Assembly: GCF_900116105.1 (NCBI RefSeq) | Contig: NZ_FPAC01000001.1 | Location: 424,862 to 488,861 of the forward strand | Source: Paenibacillus sp. 453mf | Lineage (GTDB): Bacteria; Bacillota; Bacilli; Paenibacillales; Paenibacillaceae | DNA length: 64,000 nt | Direction: 5' to 3' | In this document: positions 25,639 through 33,695 of the stretch, one piece after another | Layout: the number at the start of each line of letters is the position of its first letter | Numbering within the stretch: position 1 is the stretch's first letter | Notes under the pieces: model-generated | Databases searched by the model: none | Told to the model about the DNA's origin: nothing | The model's input: only the letters and a program-made list of their open reading frames with translations | Translations under genes and position numbers: made by a program

Positions 25639-25698
25639 AATATTTCAGCAAAGAGATTTGTGATTATTTGAGTGGAAAAAGAACAGGAGAATAAAATA

Positions 25699-26052
25699 AT
25701 GGAGCCTTTTCCTCAAGAACATGAACTAATGGAACTCTTTGAATCAGAACCAACAAAACTTGATGAAGAAGTACCATTTTTTTATAACAACAATACATAT
25801 AAATTATGTAGACCCAATGGGGAATTATACTTTGAGATCGAACCTAGTCATCGCTGGAGCAGGGTCGTATGGAAACAAGGTACAGCCTCTTTAGTCGATC
25901 TAACTTTAGAGAATATTAAGGGAATAGACATTGAAAAACGGTCTGGAATGGAATTTATGAACTTCTATTTTGATGAAGAACAAGGTGTAAGAACACTACT
26001 ATTAAAGACGAAACCTGCAATATCAGTCATATGGGGAACACTGAGTGATTAA
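25699..26052 (+). CDS. Hypothetical protein
   Basis: 117 aa from ATG 25699 (RBS CAGGAGAATAAA); a GTG at 25672 would add nine residues. The middle (CRPNGELYFEIEPSHRWSRVVW) looks like a beta-rich domain. No family recognised; no signal peptide. Confidence 0.5.
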   Translation: MEPFPQEHELMELFESEPTKLDEEVPFFYNNNTYKLCRPNGELYFEIEPSHRWSRVVWKQGTASLVDLTLENIKGIDIEKRSGMEFMNFYFDEEQGVRTLLLKTKPAISVIWGTLSD

Positions 26053-26103
26053 TGAGGCTATATCAAAGAACATAATAAATCTATGAAAAGAGTGGATTGA
26101 GTT

Positions 26104-26550
26104 ATGGAACTAGAACTTAGATTATTTGATGGAAATGACATCTTACAATGTGTAGATACTTTTATAAATGTTTTTAATCAAGACCCGTGGAATGATGAAT
26201 GGTCAACAGACACTGCTTATCGATATTTGATAGATTTCACGAATACCCCTGGATTCACAGGCGTTGTTGCTGTAGATGGGGAAGAAATGATTGGTTTTAT
26301 CTTTGGTGCTTCTAAGCATTGGTGGAGTGGAAAAGAGTTTTTCATAAACGAAATGTGTGTCAGTGTGCAGAAGCAGAAAACCGGTGTAGGATCAGCACTT
26401 ATGAGATTCCTAATAGAAAAGCTTGAGTCAGATGAGATAAGTAACGTAACGTTGTTAACGGATCGAGGAATACCAGCTGAAGTTTTTTATAAAAAGAATG
26501 GATTTACGGAGATAGATAGATTGGTGTTTCTGAATAAGAACTTGAGTTAA
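26104..26550 (+). CDS. GNAT family N-acetyltransferase (AAC(6')-like size)
   Basis: 148 aa. FFINEMCVSVQKQKTGVGSALMRF contains the cofactor loop QKTGVGS; the order Q-D-P-W-N-D-E-W near the N-terminus and FYKKNGF at the end resemble small-molecule acetyltransferases related to AAC(6'). Drug modification is only a possibility. Confidence 0.8.
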   Translation: MELELRLFDGNDILQCVDTFINVFNQDPWNDEWSTDTAYRYLIDFTNTPGFTGVVAVDGEEMIGFIFGASKHWWSGKEFFINEMCVSVQKQKTGVGSALMRFLIEKLESDEISNVTLLTDRGIPAEVFYKKNGFTEIDRLVFLNKNLS

Positions 26551-26570
26551 GAGAACCAGAAGGGGATATC

Positions 26571-26625
26571 CATTGTCTAATCGGTATTCAATTCACAGTG
26601 CGTGGCTACAGGAACGTTAGTATTT
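26571..26625 (+). repeat. Minimal attC-like site (about 50 nt)
   Basis: TGTCTAA at 26574-26580, GGTATTCAATTCAC, a five-base loop, GTGGCTACAGGAACGTTAG, with R'-like GTTAGTA at 26616-26622. It keeps the outer boxes of the larger elements (compare CCGTATTCACGC ... GTGAATACAGGAACGTTA) but has lost all inner arms. The next ORF starts 23 nt later. Confidence 0.6.
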
Positions 26626-26644
26626 ATTATGAAGGGGTGTTCTA

Positions 26645-27142
26645 ATGGATATGGCATCCGAAGTAATTGAAAGTATGTTAGTCAAATTTCAGTCTGAAAG
26701 GAAATGGACCCTTCAAGCCATCGAACAACTGTCAGATGAAGATATTACGTGGTCACTGAATGCGGAAAGTAATAGTATTGCTAATCTGGTTGCTCATATT
26801 CGAGGTTGTGTTCACTCGCGAATTGAAACAATCCTTTATAATATACCTGATTCAAGGGATAGAGAGAAGGAATTTGAACGTGGACTAATAATGACTAAAG
26901 AACAGGCTTACATAATGATAAAGGAAGCATTTGATATCATCATCCAATATCTCGAACACCTCAATGAGAATCAAGAATTGTTGTTATCTCTACCCTTTAT
27001 CAATCGTCCGCCTCTCACATATAGCCAAGTAAATAATCAAACAACTGTTCTTAACCTAATGATCGCAATGTTAAGAGAGATTCATTACCATACAGGGCAA
27101 ATAATATATGCAGCAAAGATAAGGAAGGGTCAGTTAGTATAG
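26645..27142 (+). CDS. DinB superfamily protein (DUF1572 type)
   Basis: 165 aa. NSIANLVAHIRGCVHSRIETIL and SRDREKEFERG at the middle and REIHYHTGQIIYAAK at the end give the three-histidine metal site of DinB/YfiT folds; the wording matches DUF1572. Likely a metal-dependent thiol transferase-like or damage-induced protein; function unknown. RBS AAGGGGTG. Confidence 0.8.
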   Translation: MDMASEVIESMLVKFQSERKWTLQAIEQLSDEDITWSLNAESNSIANLVAHIRGCVHSRIETILYNIPDSRDREKEFERGLIMTKEQAYIMIKEAFDIIIQYLEHLNENQELLLSLPFINRPPLTYSQVNNQTTVLNLMIAMLREIHYHTGQIIYAAKIRKGQLV

Positions 27143-27178
27143 CATTAAAAGTAAATCAGCATGAAAGGAAATACGGAA

Positions 27179-27634
27179 ATGATTAAAGGATTATTCGAAA
27201 CACATCTAAATGTGAGTAACTATGAGATTTCTGCAGAATTTTATGAGAGATTGCTAAACATAACTCCACTTCATGAAGATCGGAATCGAAAGTCGAAGTT
27301 TTACTGGGTTGGCAAACCTGGAGAGTCTATGCTTGGTATCAGAGAAAATTATCCTACTAGAGACATACAGCGTCAGCATTTTGCTTTTAGAGTTGAACTA
27401 GAGGATATCATCAATGCAATGGATTATTTAAATGACCTTGGAATCGAATCCACTAATTTCTATGGCGATCGTTCAGATGATTTAATGGTATTCCCGTTTA
27501 TGCCCGCTGTTTCAATCTACTTTGATGATCCGGATGGTCACTCCGTCGAATTTATTGCTATGTTAGATGACGAGCCGAGACCTGATCTAGAAATCATGTC
27601 TTGGAAGGAATGGGATAGATTACACGAAAGATGA
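27179..27634 (+). CDS. VOC family (glyoxalase/fosfomycin-resistance fold) protein
   Basis: 151 aa from ATG 27179. Two beta-alpha-beta-beta-beta modules: GLFETHLNVSNYEISAEFYERLL and, later, SIYFDDPDGHSVEFIAML. The metal ligands His (ETHLNV), His (RQHFAF) and Glu (VEFI) are all present. Possible roles are glyoxalase, dioxygenase or drug resistance; unspecified. An ATG at 27161 is less favoured by RBS spacing. Confidence 0.8.
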   Translation: MIKGLFETHLNVSNYEISAEFYERLLNITPLHEDRNRKSKFYWVGKPGESMLGIRENYPTRDIQRQHFAFRVELEDIINAMDYLNDLGIESTNFYGDRSDDLMVFPFMPAVSIYFDDPDGHSVEFIAMLDDEPRPDLEIMSWKEWDRLHER

Positions 27635-27677
27635 TTGATTCCAAAGTTACGTACAAGATCGTTATTTCAAAACATTA

Positions 27678-27702
27678 CCAGCCGCTGAATGCGGTTTTTT
27701 TT
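27678..27702 (+). terminator. Intrinsic terminator after the VOC gene
   Basis: CCGC-TGAAT-GCGG followed by eight T. Confidence 0.7.
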
Positions 27703-27824
27703 GTTATACAGTGTCAAGTTATGTCCTAGAAATTAAAGGAAATTACTTGAAAGTATGGAATATTAGATAGTTATACAATCAAGCATAATGAAGTAAGTAA
27801 ATGAGTGAGAAAGGGTGATCGATC

Positions 27825-27982
27825 TTGCAAAAAGCCATTGTCGTTTATTTCTTAACAGAAAGAAAAATAATCTAGAAGAGTTGAATCAAATGCTATCCGA
27901 AGGCTGGAAAGTTGTTAGTCAATGTGGAATGAGTGGAAGCCAAATGAATGCTCCTTGCTCTTTAGTAATCTTGGAAAAATAG
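27825..27982 (+). pseudogene. DUF4177-like small protein, frameshifted
   Basis: TTG opens QKAIVVYFLTERK, then an A-run shifts the frame and the sequence continues NNLEELNQMLSEGWKVVSQCG ... SLVILEK. LNxLxxEGWKVVS is the DUF4177 signature. A one-base indel at 27861-27865 breaks it. Confidence 0.6.
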
Positions 27983-28027
27983 AGTAATAGAATATTCGTC
28001 CGATTTATTTGGAGAGGTGATGACGGG

Positions 28028-28178
28028 ATGTCTAAGATCTTAAAAAAGTTTGTAGTAGAAGCTTTACGGAATGTTGATTCTTATACAAAAATATTTGTAC
28101 AACATGACGAACATCAAATGAAACAAATTCAAGAAATTATGTGAGCAACAAGAAGATATGTTTGTTAGAGAGCTATAG
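28028..28178 (+). pseudogene. Small frameshifted ORF, hypothetical
   Basis: ATG 28028 (GGAGAGGTGATGACGGG upstream) opens SKILKKFVVEALRNVDSYTK and stops after 37 codons; the next frame continues LCEQQEDMFVREL. Together they would give about 49 aa. No family known. Confidence 0.35.
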
Positions 28179-28202
28179 AACGAATCGGAGGTAGTTCTGG
28201 CT

Positions 28203-28598
28203 ATGGAGGTTGGAAAAATCCTAGGCATTGCCTACAATGTGATCCCTGTTAAAGATTTAGAAAAATCAGCAAATTGGTTCGTTAAACATTTTGGTTTTAA
28301 TATTAGAAATCGGAGAGAAGGATATTTAAGTCTTTTTAGGGATAACAGACCAATACTAGACTTGATTCAGAGCGAAAATAATACACGAGCCATGTTTGAA
28401 GTGCGCAATCAAAAAAGATGGGTCATCACTTTTTTCACGAATGACATCCTATCATTACATAACTATTTAAAATCAGAGGATGTTAAAGTCGGAAATATTA
28501 GTGATGAAGGACAGTATGGGAAGTTCTTTGTATTAGAAGATATTGACGGTAATTTATTTGATGTCTGGGAGCATCATGATTGCGAGTTGATATATTGA
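28203..28598 (+). CDS. VOC family protein
   Basis: 131 aa. AYNVIPVKDLEKSANWFVKHFGF and VLEDIDGNLFDVWEH give the two half-modules of a VOC domain. The first metal ligand position is Asn in YNVIP rather than His, so metal binding may be lost. RBS CGGAGGTAG. Confidence 0.75.
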   Translation: MEVGKILGIAYNVIPVKDLEKSANWFVKHFGFNIRNRREGYLSLFRDNRPILDLIQSENNTRAMFEVRNQKRWVITFFTNDILSLHNYLKSEDVKVGNISDEGQYGKFFVLEDIDGNLFDVWEHHDCELIY

Positions 28599-28604
28599 TA
28601 ATAA

Positions 28605-28634
28605 AGGACCTTCGATAGAGAAGGTCCTGCGGTA
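28605..28634. terminator. Bidirectional terminator between convergent genes
   Basis: AGGACCTTC (28605-28613) pairs with GAAGGTCCT (28620-28628), between the VOC gene and the minus-strand Excalibur gene. Confidence 0.7.
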
Positions 28635-28892
28635 TTATTTTTCACATGCAATAAAATCTTTGTCTCGATCGCTTTTCTTGTTCGCTTCATATAATTTTTT
28701 GGATACGTAGGGCTTATATTTAGTTTTCCCGCCTTTGTTCTTAACAGAAGCAGATTTGGCTACCCCGCCTTTATAGACTTTATTTAACTCAGTGCAGTTC
28801 TTGTAAGTTACCACCTCAGGTTTGGCAGCGGCAGAACTAACGGATCCAACAAAAAGAGTGGATACCAGCAAAAAAGCGAACGTTTTTTTCAA
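28635..28892 (-). CDS. Secreted Excalibur calcium-binding domain protein
   Basis: 85 aa with a signal peptide ending near SSAAAKPEV. The mature part is one Excalibur domain: YKNCTELNKVYKGGVA, then DRDKDFIACE. The usual Ca loop is DxDxDGxxCE; here Asp-Arg-Asp-Lys-Asp-Phe keeps three Asp. It is the only minus-strand gene in 9-37 kb. RBS GGAGGG on the minus strand. Confidence 0.85.
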   Translation of the reverse strand: MKKTFAFLLVSTLFVGSVSSAAAKPEVVTYKNCTELNKVYKGGVAKSASVKNKGGKTKYKPYVSKKLYEANKKSDRDKDFIACEK

Positions 28893-28989
28893 TGGAAAAC
28901 CCTCCTGCGATATTCAAGTGTCAAACAAAAAGATATGTATAAAAATGTAATAAACAAACTTATGTGCTAATTATGCACAAACATTATCA

Positions 28990-29136
28990 GAAAGTCGAGC
29001 TAAACATTTAAACCTAAGTGAGGTTAATAATGAAACGACTAAAAACAAGCTTGCTTCGCATAGAGCCGGTAATGTTCTAGAGGTAGGTACGGGTACAGGG
29101 AGTTTTATCCCAACCCTATTAGATATATTTAATTAA
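28990..29136 (+). pseudogene. SAM-methyltransferase N-terminal fragment
   Basis: An open stretch of 48 codons ending in AGNVLEVGTGTGSFIPTLL, the SAM-binding motif I (E-x-G-x-G-x-G), then a stop. Upstream has no proper start. A remnant of a class I methyltransferase; the 28893-29216 region holds nothing else. Confidence 0.5.
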
Positions 29137-29216
29137 ATTGATCAGATGATACGCATTGATATGGACCATGTTTTAATACCCTAAGCAAATAATACATATA
29201 TAGAGGAGAATTCATA

Positions 29217-29765
29217 ATGCACATGGAGACCTCAAGATTAATGATTCGTGATTTCATCATAGATGATTGGATTGATGTACATAAGTATGCGTCCAACCCT
29301 AAAGTAACGGAATATACGCTGTGGGGGCCTAATAATGAAGATGAGACGAAGTCATATGTAAGTCAACAGATTGTATTGCAACAATCTAATGATCGAACAG
29401 ATTTTGAATTTGCTGTCATTCTAAAAGAAACAAAACAATTAATAGGTGGCTGCGGAATTTATATCAGAGAGAAAAATGCGGAGATCGGTTACTGTTTTAA
29501 TTCTGAGTATTGGGGCAGCGGCTATGCTAGTGAAGCATCCAACGCATTACTGAAACTAGCATTTGAAAATTTCAATATACATAGAGTCTATGCAACTTGT
29601 CGACCAGAGAATGTGGGATCAGAAAAGGTGTTAAGAAAAATTGGAATGAACATGGAAGGTCACTTAAGGGAGCATATATGGGATAAAGGTAAATTTCATG
29701 ACTCCTATTTATTTTCTATTTTAGAGAATGAATATAGAGAGAGGAGTGAACAGGTTGGCATCTGA
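29217..29765 (+). CDS. GNAT family N-acetyltransferase (RimJ/RimL type)
   Basis: 182 aa. MHMETSRLMIRDFIIDDW is the classical N-terminus; EIGYCFNSEYWGSGYASEA holds the cofactor loop WGSGYA; RPENVGSEKVLRKIGMNMEG ends the fold. It overlaps the next gene by 11 bases, so the two are probably co-translated. Confidence 0.88.
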   Translation: MHMETSRLMIRDFIIDDWIDVHKYASNPKVTEYTLWGPNNEDETKSYVSQQIVLQQSNDRTDFEFAVILKETKQLIGGCGIYIREKNAEIGYCFNSEYWGSGYASEASNALLKLAFENFNIHRVYATCRPENVGSEKVLRKIGMNMEGHLREHIWDKGKFHDSYLFSILENEYRERSEQVGI

Positions 29766-30273
29766 AGTAACTCATAAAATATACACGATGTGTATGATAC
29801 AGGACGGATCGAAGGTCCTATTAATAAATAGACCCGATAAGCTTGGATTTCCAGGATACATAGCTCCCGGAGGAAAGGTGGATTTTCCAGAGAGTATAGT
29901 TAATGGTGCAATTCGTGAAGTACGTGAAGAGACGGGATTAATCGTTAAAGACATTATTTATAAAGGTCTCGATGAATTTTGTGAACCGGATAAAGGCTTG
30001 AGATATATGGTATTTAATTATCTGGCGACTTCATTTGAGGGTAATCTGCTGGATCATCCTCCTGAAGGGGAATTACGTTGGGTAGAGATTGAAGATGTAC
30101 CAAAGCTGCCTATACAGGATTGGTTTAAACGAAGATTTCCTTTGTTCTTCGAACAAGGCACCTTTGAAATGAGTTTTATTTGGAATGAGAAAAGCAATGA
30201 GACATTAGATAAGACGATCAAGAACTATGGTATTGGCGCTTTTAAAAAAGTTGATTCTAGCAGCTCGCCTTAG
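29755..30273 (+). CDS. NUDIX hydrolase (8-oxo-dGTP diphosphatase-like)
   Basis: About 172 aa from TTG 29755 (GAGAGGAGTGAACAGG upstream). GGKVDFPESIVNGAIREV and REETGLIV complete the NUDIX box. The C-terminal WFKRRFPLFFEQGTFEMSF resembles the MTH1/YtkD-like group. ATG 29728 would extend it into the GNAT gene and is less likely. Confidence 0.82.
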   Translation: MASEVTHKIYTMCMIQDGSKVLLINRPDKLGFPGYIAPGGKVDFPESIVNGAIREVREETGLIVKDIIYKGLDEFCEPDKGLRYMVFNYLATSFEGNLLDHPPEGELRWVEIEDVPKLPIQDWFKRRFPLFFEQGTFEMSFIWNEKSNETLDKTIKNYGIGAFKKVDSSSSP

Positions 30274-30365
30274 TGTCTTCCTGTAGGCTGCCCTCCTAGT
30301 TCACCAAGTTGGATTCGCTGTCACAAGTACAGTCGATGAAATTTTTTAGAAGAACATTATTGATT

Positions 30366-30488
30366 CAATTAGGATATAATGCTCGAAATGAGCATTCTGA
30401 ATCCAGCGACATTGATATATTAGTTGAATTTACTCGCCCCGTGGGATCTTGCTATACTACAGAATTCATCCAATTTCATGCCAAATGA
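30366..30488 (+). pseudogene. Fragment of a MNT-type nucleotidyltransferase
   Basis: QLGYNARNEHSESSDIDILV followed by EFTRPVG matches the catalytic core of MntA-like minimal nucleotidyltransferases (GSxARG...SDxDxxV). Only about 40 codons survive and the GS motif is changed to GY. A remnant of an antitoxin-type gene; 30274-30365 has no start. Confidence 0.5.
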
Positions 30489-30574
30489 GTTGACCAGGTG
30501 TTAGAGCACTTGGTCTTTATAATATACAAGCTACGCTTTGGTTCAGAAGAGGAGTAATGAAGCGGGTTTCAACT

Positions 30575-30600
30575 TATACTTCTGCGAGGTTAAGTCCAGT
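30575..30600 (+). repeat. Remnant of a cassette-site element
   Basis: ACTTCTGCGAGGTTAAGTCC is close to ACATCCTGCGAGGCTAAGTC of elements D and F. The outer boxes are not recognisable. It lies about 70 nt before the next ORF. Confidence 0.4.
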
Positions 30601-30666
30601 CCGATTGGGGCTATACATCAGTCTTGAGGATGAAACTAAGAAAAATCAAGGACTAAGGTGAGCTGA

Positions 30667-31065
30667 ATGAGTAATCTCCAACAATTAGTTCCAAAACATA
30701 AACATGACTTAGAGGTCATTAATAAGCTGAGAGAACTTAAAAATAATGAAGTGGATATTAGTTCTATCATGGATGATCTATTTGATTGGTTGCAGGATAT
30801 AAACTGGCCTGTGGCACAAGAATTATGTAAAGTACTCCCTAGATACAAAGCGGATGATCTGCTTCCTAGAATATATATGGTATTGAATAGTGACGATGAA
30901 TGCTGGCAGTATTCATGTATTTACTTTCTTATCCCAAACCTGAATACAGATCTCCTTAATGAAGTAAAAGATGAATTATTGAGAATCATTCAGAATCCAA
31001 CACCCAATGAAGTATTAAGTGAGATAAATCAAGTGGCTAAAGAGATCTTTGAAAGTATATTCTAA
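30667..31065 (+). CDS. DUF5071 family protein
   Basis: 132 aa. LVPKHKHDLEVINKLRELKN and DLFDWLQDINWPVAQELCKVL are the DUF5071 hallmark (LxPxxKxD ... WLQDxNWPVA). Such all-helical proteins are found beside toxin loci and on mobile DNA. RBS AAGGTGAGC. The following gene begins three bases after its stop. Confidence 0.8.
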   Translation: MSNLQQLVPKHKHDLEVINKLRELKNNEVDISSIMDDLFDWLQDINWPVAQELCKVLPRYKADDLLPRIYMVLNSDDECWQYSCIYFLIPNLNTDLLNEVKDELLRIIQNPTPNEVLSEINQVAKEIFESIF

Positions 31066-31068
31066 GGA

Positions 31069-31584
31069 ATGGAGCAAAAAAGAGTTATGCAATCATTTCG
31101 TTATTACTTAATGACAGAAGAATACGCAGCGTCAATTGCTGGATGGACTTATGAAGAATCCTACTCATTCTATAACATGGATGGCACCGAGGAAACGATC
31201 TCTGAGTTAATGAATGGTGAATATTACTACGTATTAAATAGTGATAATGAGCTGTTTGGATTTATTTGTACTGGAGAATCAGCCCGTGTATCAGGAGGGT
31301 ATGAAGTAGGGATTTACAATGATGATAAGTGTGTTGACCTTGGCCTGGGATTAACTCCTTCACGCACTGGTATGGGCAATGGTGCTAATTTCGTAGTTAG
31401 TTCTATCAAGTTTATTACAGAGGAATATCAAATATCTAACATTCAACTCGTAGTCGCTGCATTTAATGAACGTGCAATTAAAGTCTATGAAAGGGTTGGA
31501 TTTGCAGAATCACAATGGTTCAAAAGTCGAGTAGGAGACGAAGAAGTTGATTTTGTAGCAATGAAATTAACAGTACGGAAATGA
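31069..31584 (+). CDS. GNAT family N-acetyltransferase
   Basis: 171 aa from ATG 31069; ATG 31087 is an alternative. The fold is seen in LGLGLTPSRTGMGNGANFV (cofactor loop RTGMGNG), VAAFNERAIKVYERVGFAES. It is likely translationally coupled to the DUF5071 gene. Confidence 0.8.
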   Translation: MEQKRVMQSFRYYLMTEEYAASIAGWTYEESYSFYNMDGTEETISELMNGEYYYVLNSDNELFGFICTGESARVSGGYEVGIYNDDKCVDLGLGLTPSRTGMGNGANFVVSSIKFITEEYQISNIQLVVAAFNERAIKVYERVGFAESQWFKSRVGDEEVDFVAMKLTVRK

Positions 31585-31612
31585 ACCGGCAGATACATTA
31601 ATCATGTGAAGT

Positions 31613-31900
31613 TTGAATAATGTCTTGAAATCCAAGGAAGTACTCGATGAGTATTTTGGAATCCATAATATTAAAAGAGTTCTCATAGTCACTACTTTTT
31701 ACCATATCAGACGTTGCTACTTAACATTGAAGACCTATATGCCGGAACACATGGAGTACTCATTATGTCCTGCTCTAGATAACAGTACGAGACCCACGAA
31801 CTGGTGGGAGAGTCGGCAAGGTACTCAAAGAGTAATGAAAGAAGTAGAAGGACTAATATATTACACGAAAACGAATAAAATCATAGATTATGAAATTTAA
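31613..31900 (+). pseudogene. YdcF/DUF218-like C-terminal half
   Basis: IKRVLIVTTFYHIRRCYLTL is the C-terminal DUF218 signature (vllVTs.yHmrRa). The N-terminal half, with the first conserved motif, is missing, and TTG 31613 lacks an RBS. About half of a normal YdcF-like protein remains. Confidence 0.6.
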
Positions 31901-31945
31901 TTCCAAAAAGGCATCTAAATAAATCGATCAAAGTGGGTGTGGAAA

Positions 31946-32357
31946 ATGATCTATCGGAGGAAGACTTACATTGTCGCTAGTTCAATTGTAGATGAGTTTA
32001 ATTCTTTAGAATCAATTTCATAATACTCCAAGTTGGTTCATTATGAAATTGATTCTATTTAATGATGCCTTGTTACCAACCCAGCTGAAGTACGGAGCAA
32101 GACTCATTGGAAGATGGCAAACCACATTGAATGAAGAAACTAGTGAAATCTTTGCTATGTGGGAATATGATTCGTTAGAACAATATGATGAAATTGAGAA
32201 GAGGATTAAATCTGATGTAGAGCATGTCAGCAAGGTTCAACAACGGTTGGATGCGATCGGAAGAGATCGACTAAAGGAAGCTTTGCAGGATATTAAACAG
32301 GAGTTCTTTACAACAACAGTCAACAGGGAACAAACCATTTTAAAAACTTTGATATAG
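31946..32357 (+). pseudogene. NIPSNAP-family protein interrupted by a 47-nt palindrome
   Basis: ATG 31946 reads IYRRKTYIVASSIVDEFNSL, then an inserted palindrome (32009-32055) brings a stop; after it the frame resumes FNDALLPTQLKYGARLIGRW. Removing the palindrome plus one TA restores SLFNDALLP exactly. NIPSNAP domains are small dimeric alpha/beta barrels of unclear role. The downstream piece could be translated from ATG 32043 but would lack the first strand. Confidence 0.8.
32009..32055. repeat. 47-nt palindromic insertion element, copy 1
   Basis: GAATCAATTTCATAAT (32009-32024), loop ACTCCAAGTTGGTTC, ATTATGAAATTGATTC (32040-32055): a perfect 16-bp inverted repeat. It is flanked by TA on both sides, consistent with a TA target duplication. 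Confidence 0.8.
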
Positions 32358-32376
32358 GTGAAGGTGGTAACGAGCG

Positions 32377-32874
32377 ATGAATTATAGTATCAGACCTATT
32401 GAAGCAGGGGACATTAGTTTTTTATGGGATATGTTATACGAATCGCTGTATGTTCCAGAAGGGCAGGTGCCGTTTAGCAAAGAAATTATCCATGATCCGT
32501 TCATTTCAAAGTATGTAGAAGGCTGGGGACGGGATGGAGATTTTGGTTTTATTGCAATCCATGAAGAAGGTAAGCCAGTTGGATCAATAACAGCTCGATA
32601 CTTTAATGAAAGTAATAAAGGATTTGGATTCGTCGATCATGACGTCCCCGAACTAGGAATGGCGATTTTGGAAGATTACAGAGGGATCGGAATTGGAAGT
32701 GCTTTGTTGAATGAACTCTTTAAAGAAGCCAGGATGAAGAACATTGGGAGAATCTCATTAAGTGTAGATCCAAACAATGAGGCAGCGATGAGACTTTATC
32801 AACGATTTTGCTTTGAGGAGGTAGGCAAAGTAGACACATCGATAACAATGGTTGCAAATGTGAATATAATCTAA
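32377..32874 (+). CDS. GNAT family N-acetyltransferase
   Basis: 165 aa. ELGMAILEDYRGIGIGSALLNEL contains the acetyl-CoA loop RGIGIG; SVDPNNEAAMRLYQRFCFEEVG closes the fold. RBS GAAGGTGG. A complete gene among many broken neighbours. Confidence 0.87.
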   Translation: MNYSIRPIEAGDISFLWDMLYESLYVPEGQVPFSKEIIHDPFISKYVEGWGRDGDFGFIAIHEEGKPVGSITARYFNESNKGFGFVDHDVPELGMAILEDYRGIGIGSALLNELFKEARMKNIGRISLSVDPNNEAAMRLYQRFCFEEVGKVDTSITMVANVNII

Positions 32875-32896
32875 ATTCCAAGTTGGTGATCTCAGG

Positions 32897-33490
32897 ATGA
32901 AAGACCCCGTAATCATAGAGCCTTATAATGATAGCTGGCCCAAATGGTATAATGAAATTCGATGTCAGATTGTAAGTGAATTGGGAAGTACCATACAAAG
33001 GATTGATCATATAGGCTCCACAGCTGTAGTGGGATTAGCAGCCAAGCCTATTATTGATGTACAAATTTCAGTGTCGGACTTGGACAATATCGAGGAAGTT
33101 ATTTCTGGACTCAAAGAGATTGGATATGAATATCGTAAAGACAATCCTGATTTAACTGAATCAATTTCATAAGCAACCAAAGGTATTATGAATTTGATTC
33201 GACCAAGAGATATTTTAGAGAAAAAAGTGATATGAGAAGGACTCATATTCATGTACGACAAAGTGGAAGTTGGTCAGAACAACTAAATTTGCTGTTTAGA
33301 GATTATTTTGAGAGAGCATGAAGATGCAAAAATGAAGTATGCTGAGGTCAAATATGAACTCGCAAATCTATATAGAGATCAACGGGGAAATTATGTAGAA
33401 GAAAAAGCGGAAATCGTATGGGACATTTTAATGAAAGCAAATCTATGGAGTCAAAAGATCGGTTGGAGACCATTCAAAAAGGATTATTAA
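32897..33490 (+). pseudogene. GrpB/UPF0157 family gene interrupted by a palindrome and a frameshift
   Basis: VIIEPYNDSWPKWYNEIRCQ and IDHIGSTAVVGLAAKPIIDV mark a GrpB nucleotidyltransferase-like protein. At NPDLT a 43-nt palindrome (33158-33200) introduces a stop; afterwards KRYFREKSDMRRTHIHVRQS continues. A second break near 33304 (one extra T) moves REHEDAKMKYAEVKYELANL to another frame, ending at 33490. An intact paralogue lies at 40052-40600. Confidence 0.85.
33158..33200. repeat. 43-nt palindromic insertion element, copy 2
   Basis: GAATCAATTTCATAA (33158-33172), loop GCAACCAAAGGTA, TTATGAATTTGATTC (33186-33200): 14 of 15 pairs match. The arms are nearly identical to copy 1; the loops differ. 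The flanks suggest a 2-bp AC duplication. Confidence 0.8.
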
Positions 33491-33554
33491 ACACGTTTCT
33501 CAGCCAACCATACATAGGTAAGATAACAAACTTAAACAAAGAAGGAGCAGAGTG

Positions 33555-33635
33555 ATGAACCCACCAAAGCATATCGTTTCGGCAGCTGCCATTGTAATCA
33601 ATGATAATAACGAAATGAAAAAGAGCAACCAATGA
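33555..33635 (+). pseudogene. NUDIX hydrolase N-terminal fragment
   Basis: ATG 33555 (GAAGGAGCAGAGTG upstream) reads NPPKHIVSAAAIVINDNNEM, the usual first strand of a NUDIX protein, then runs out at 33635 with no NUDIX box. 33636-33695 is the leader of the next gene. Confidence 0.55.
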
Positions 33636-33695
33636 CCTCGACCGATATCAAGCTATGTATAGTTAAAAGTTAGATCAGGCTGGAGGCGAAGCAGT

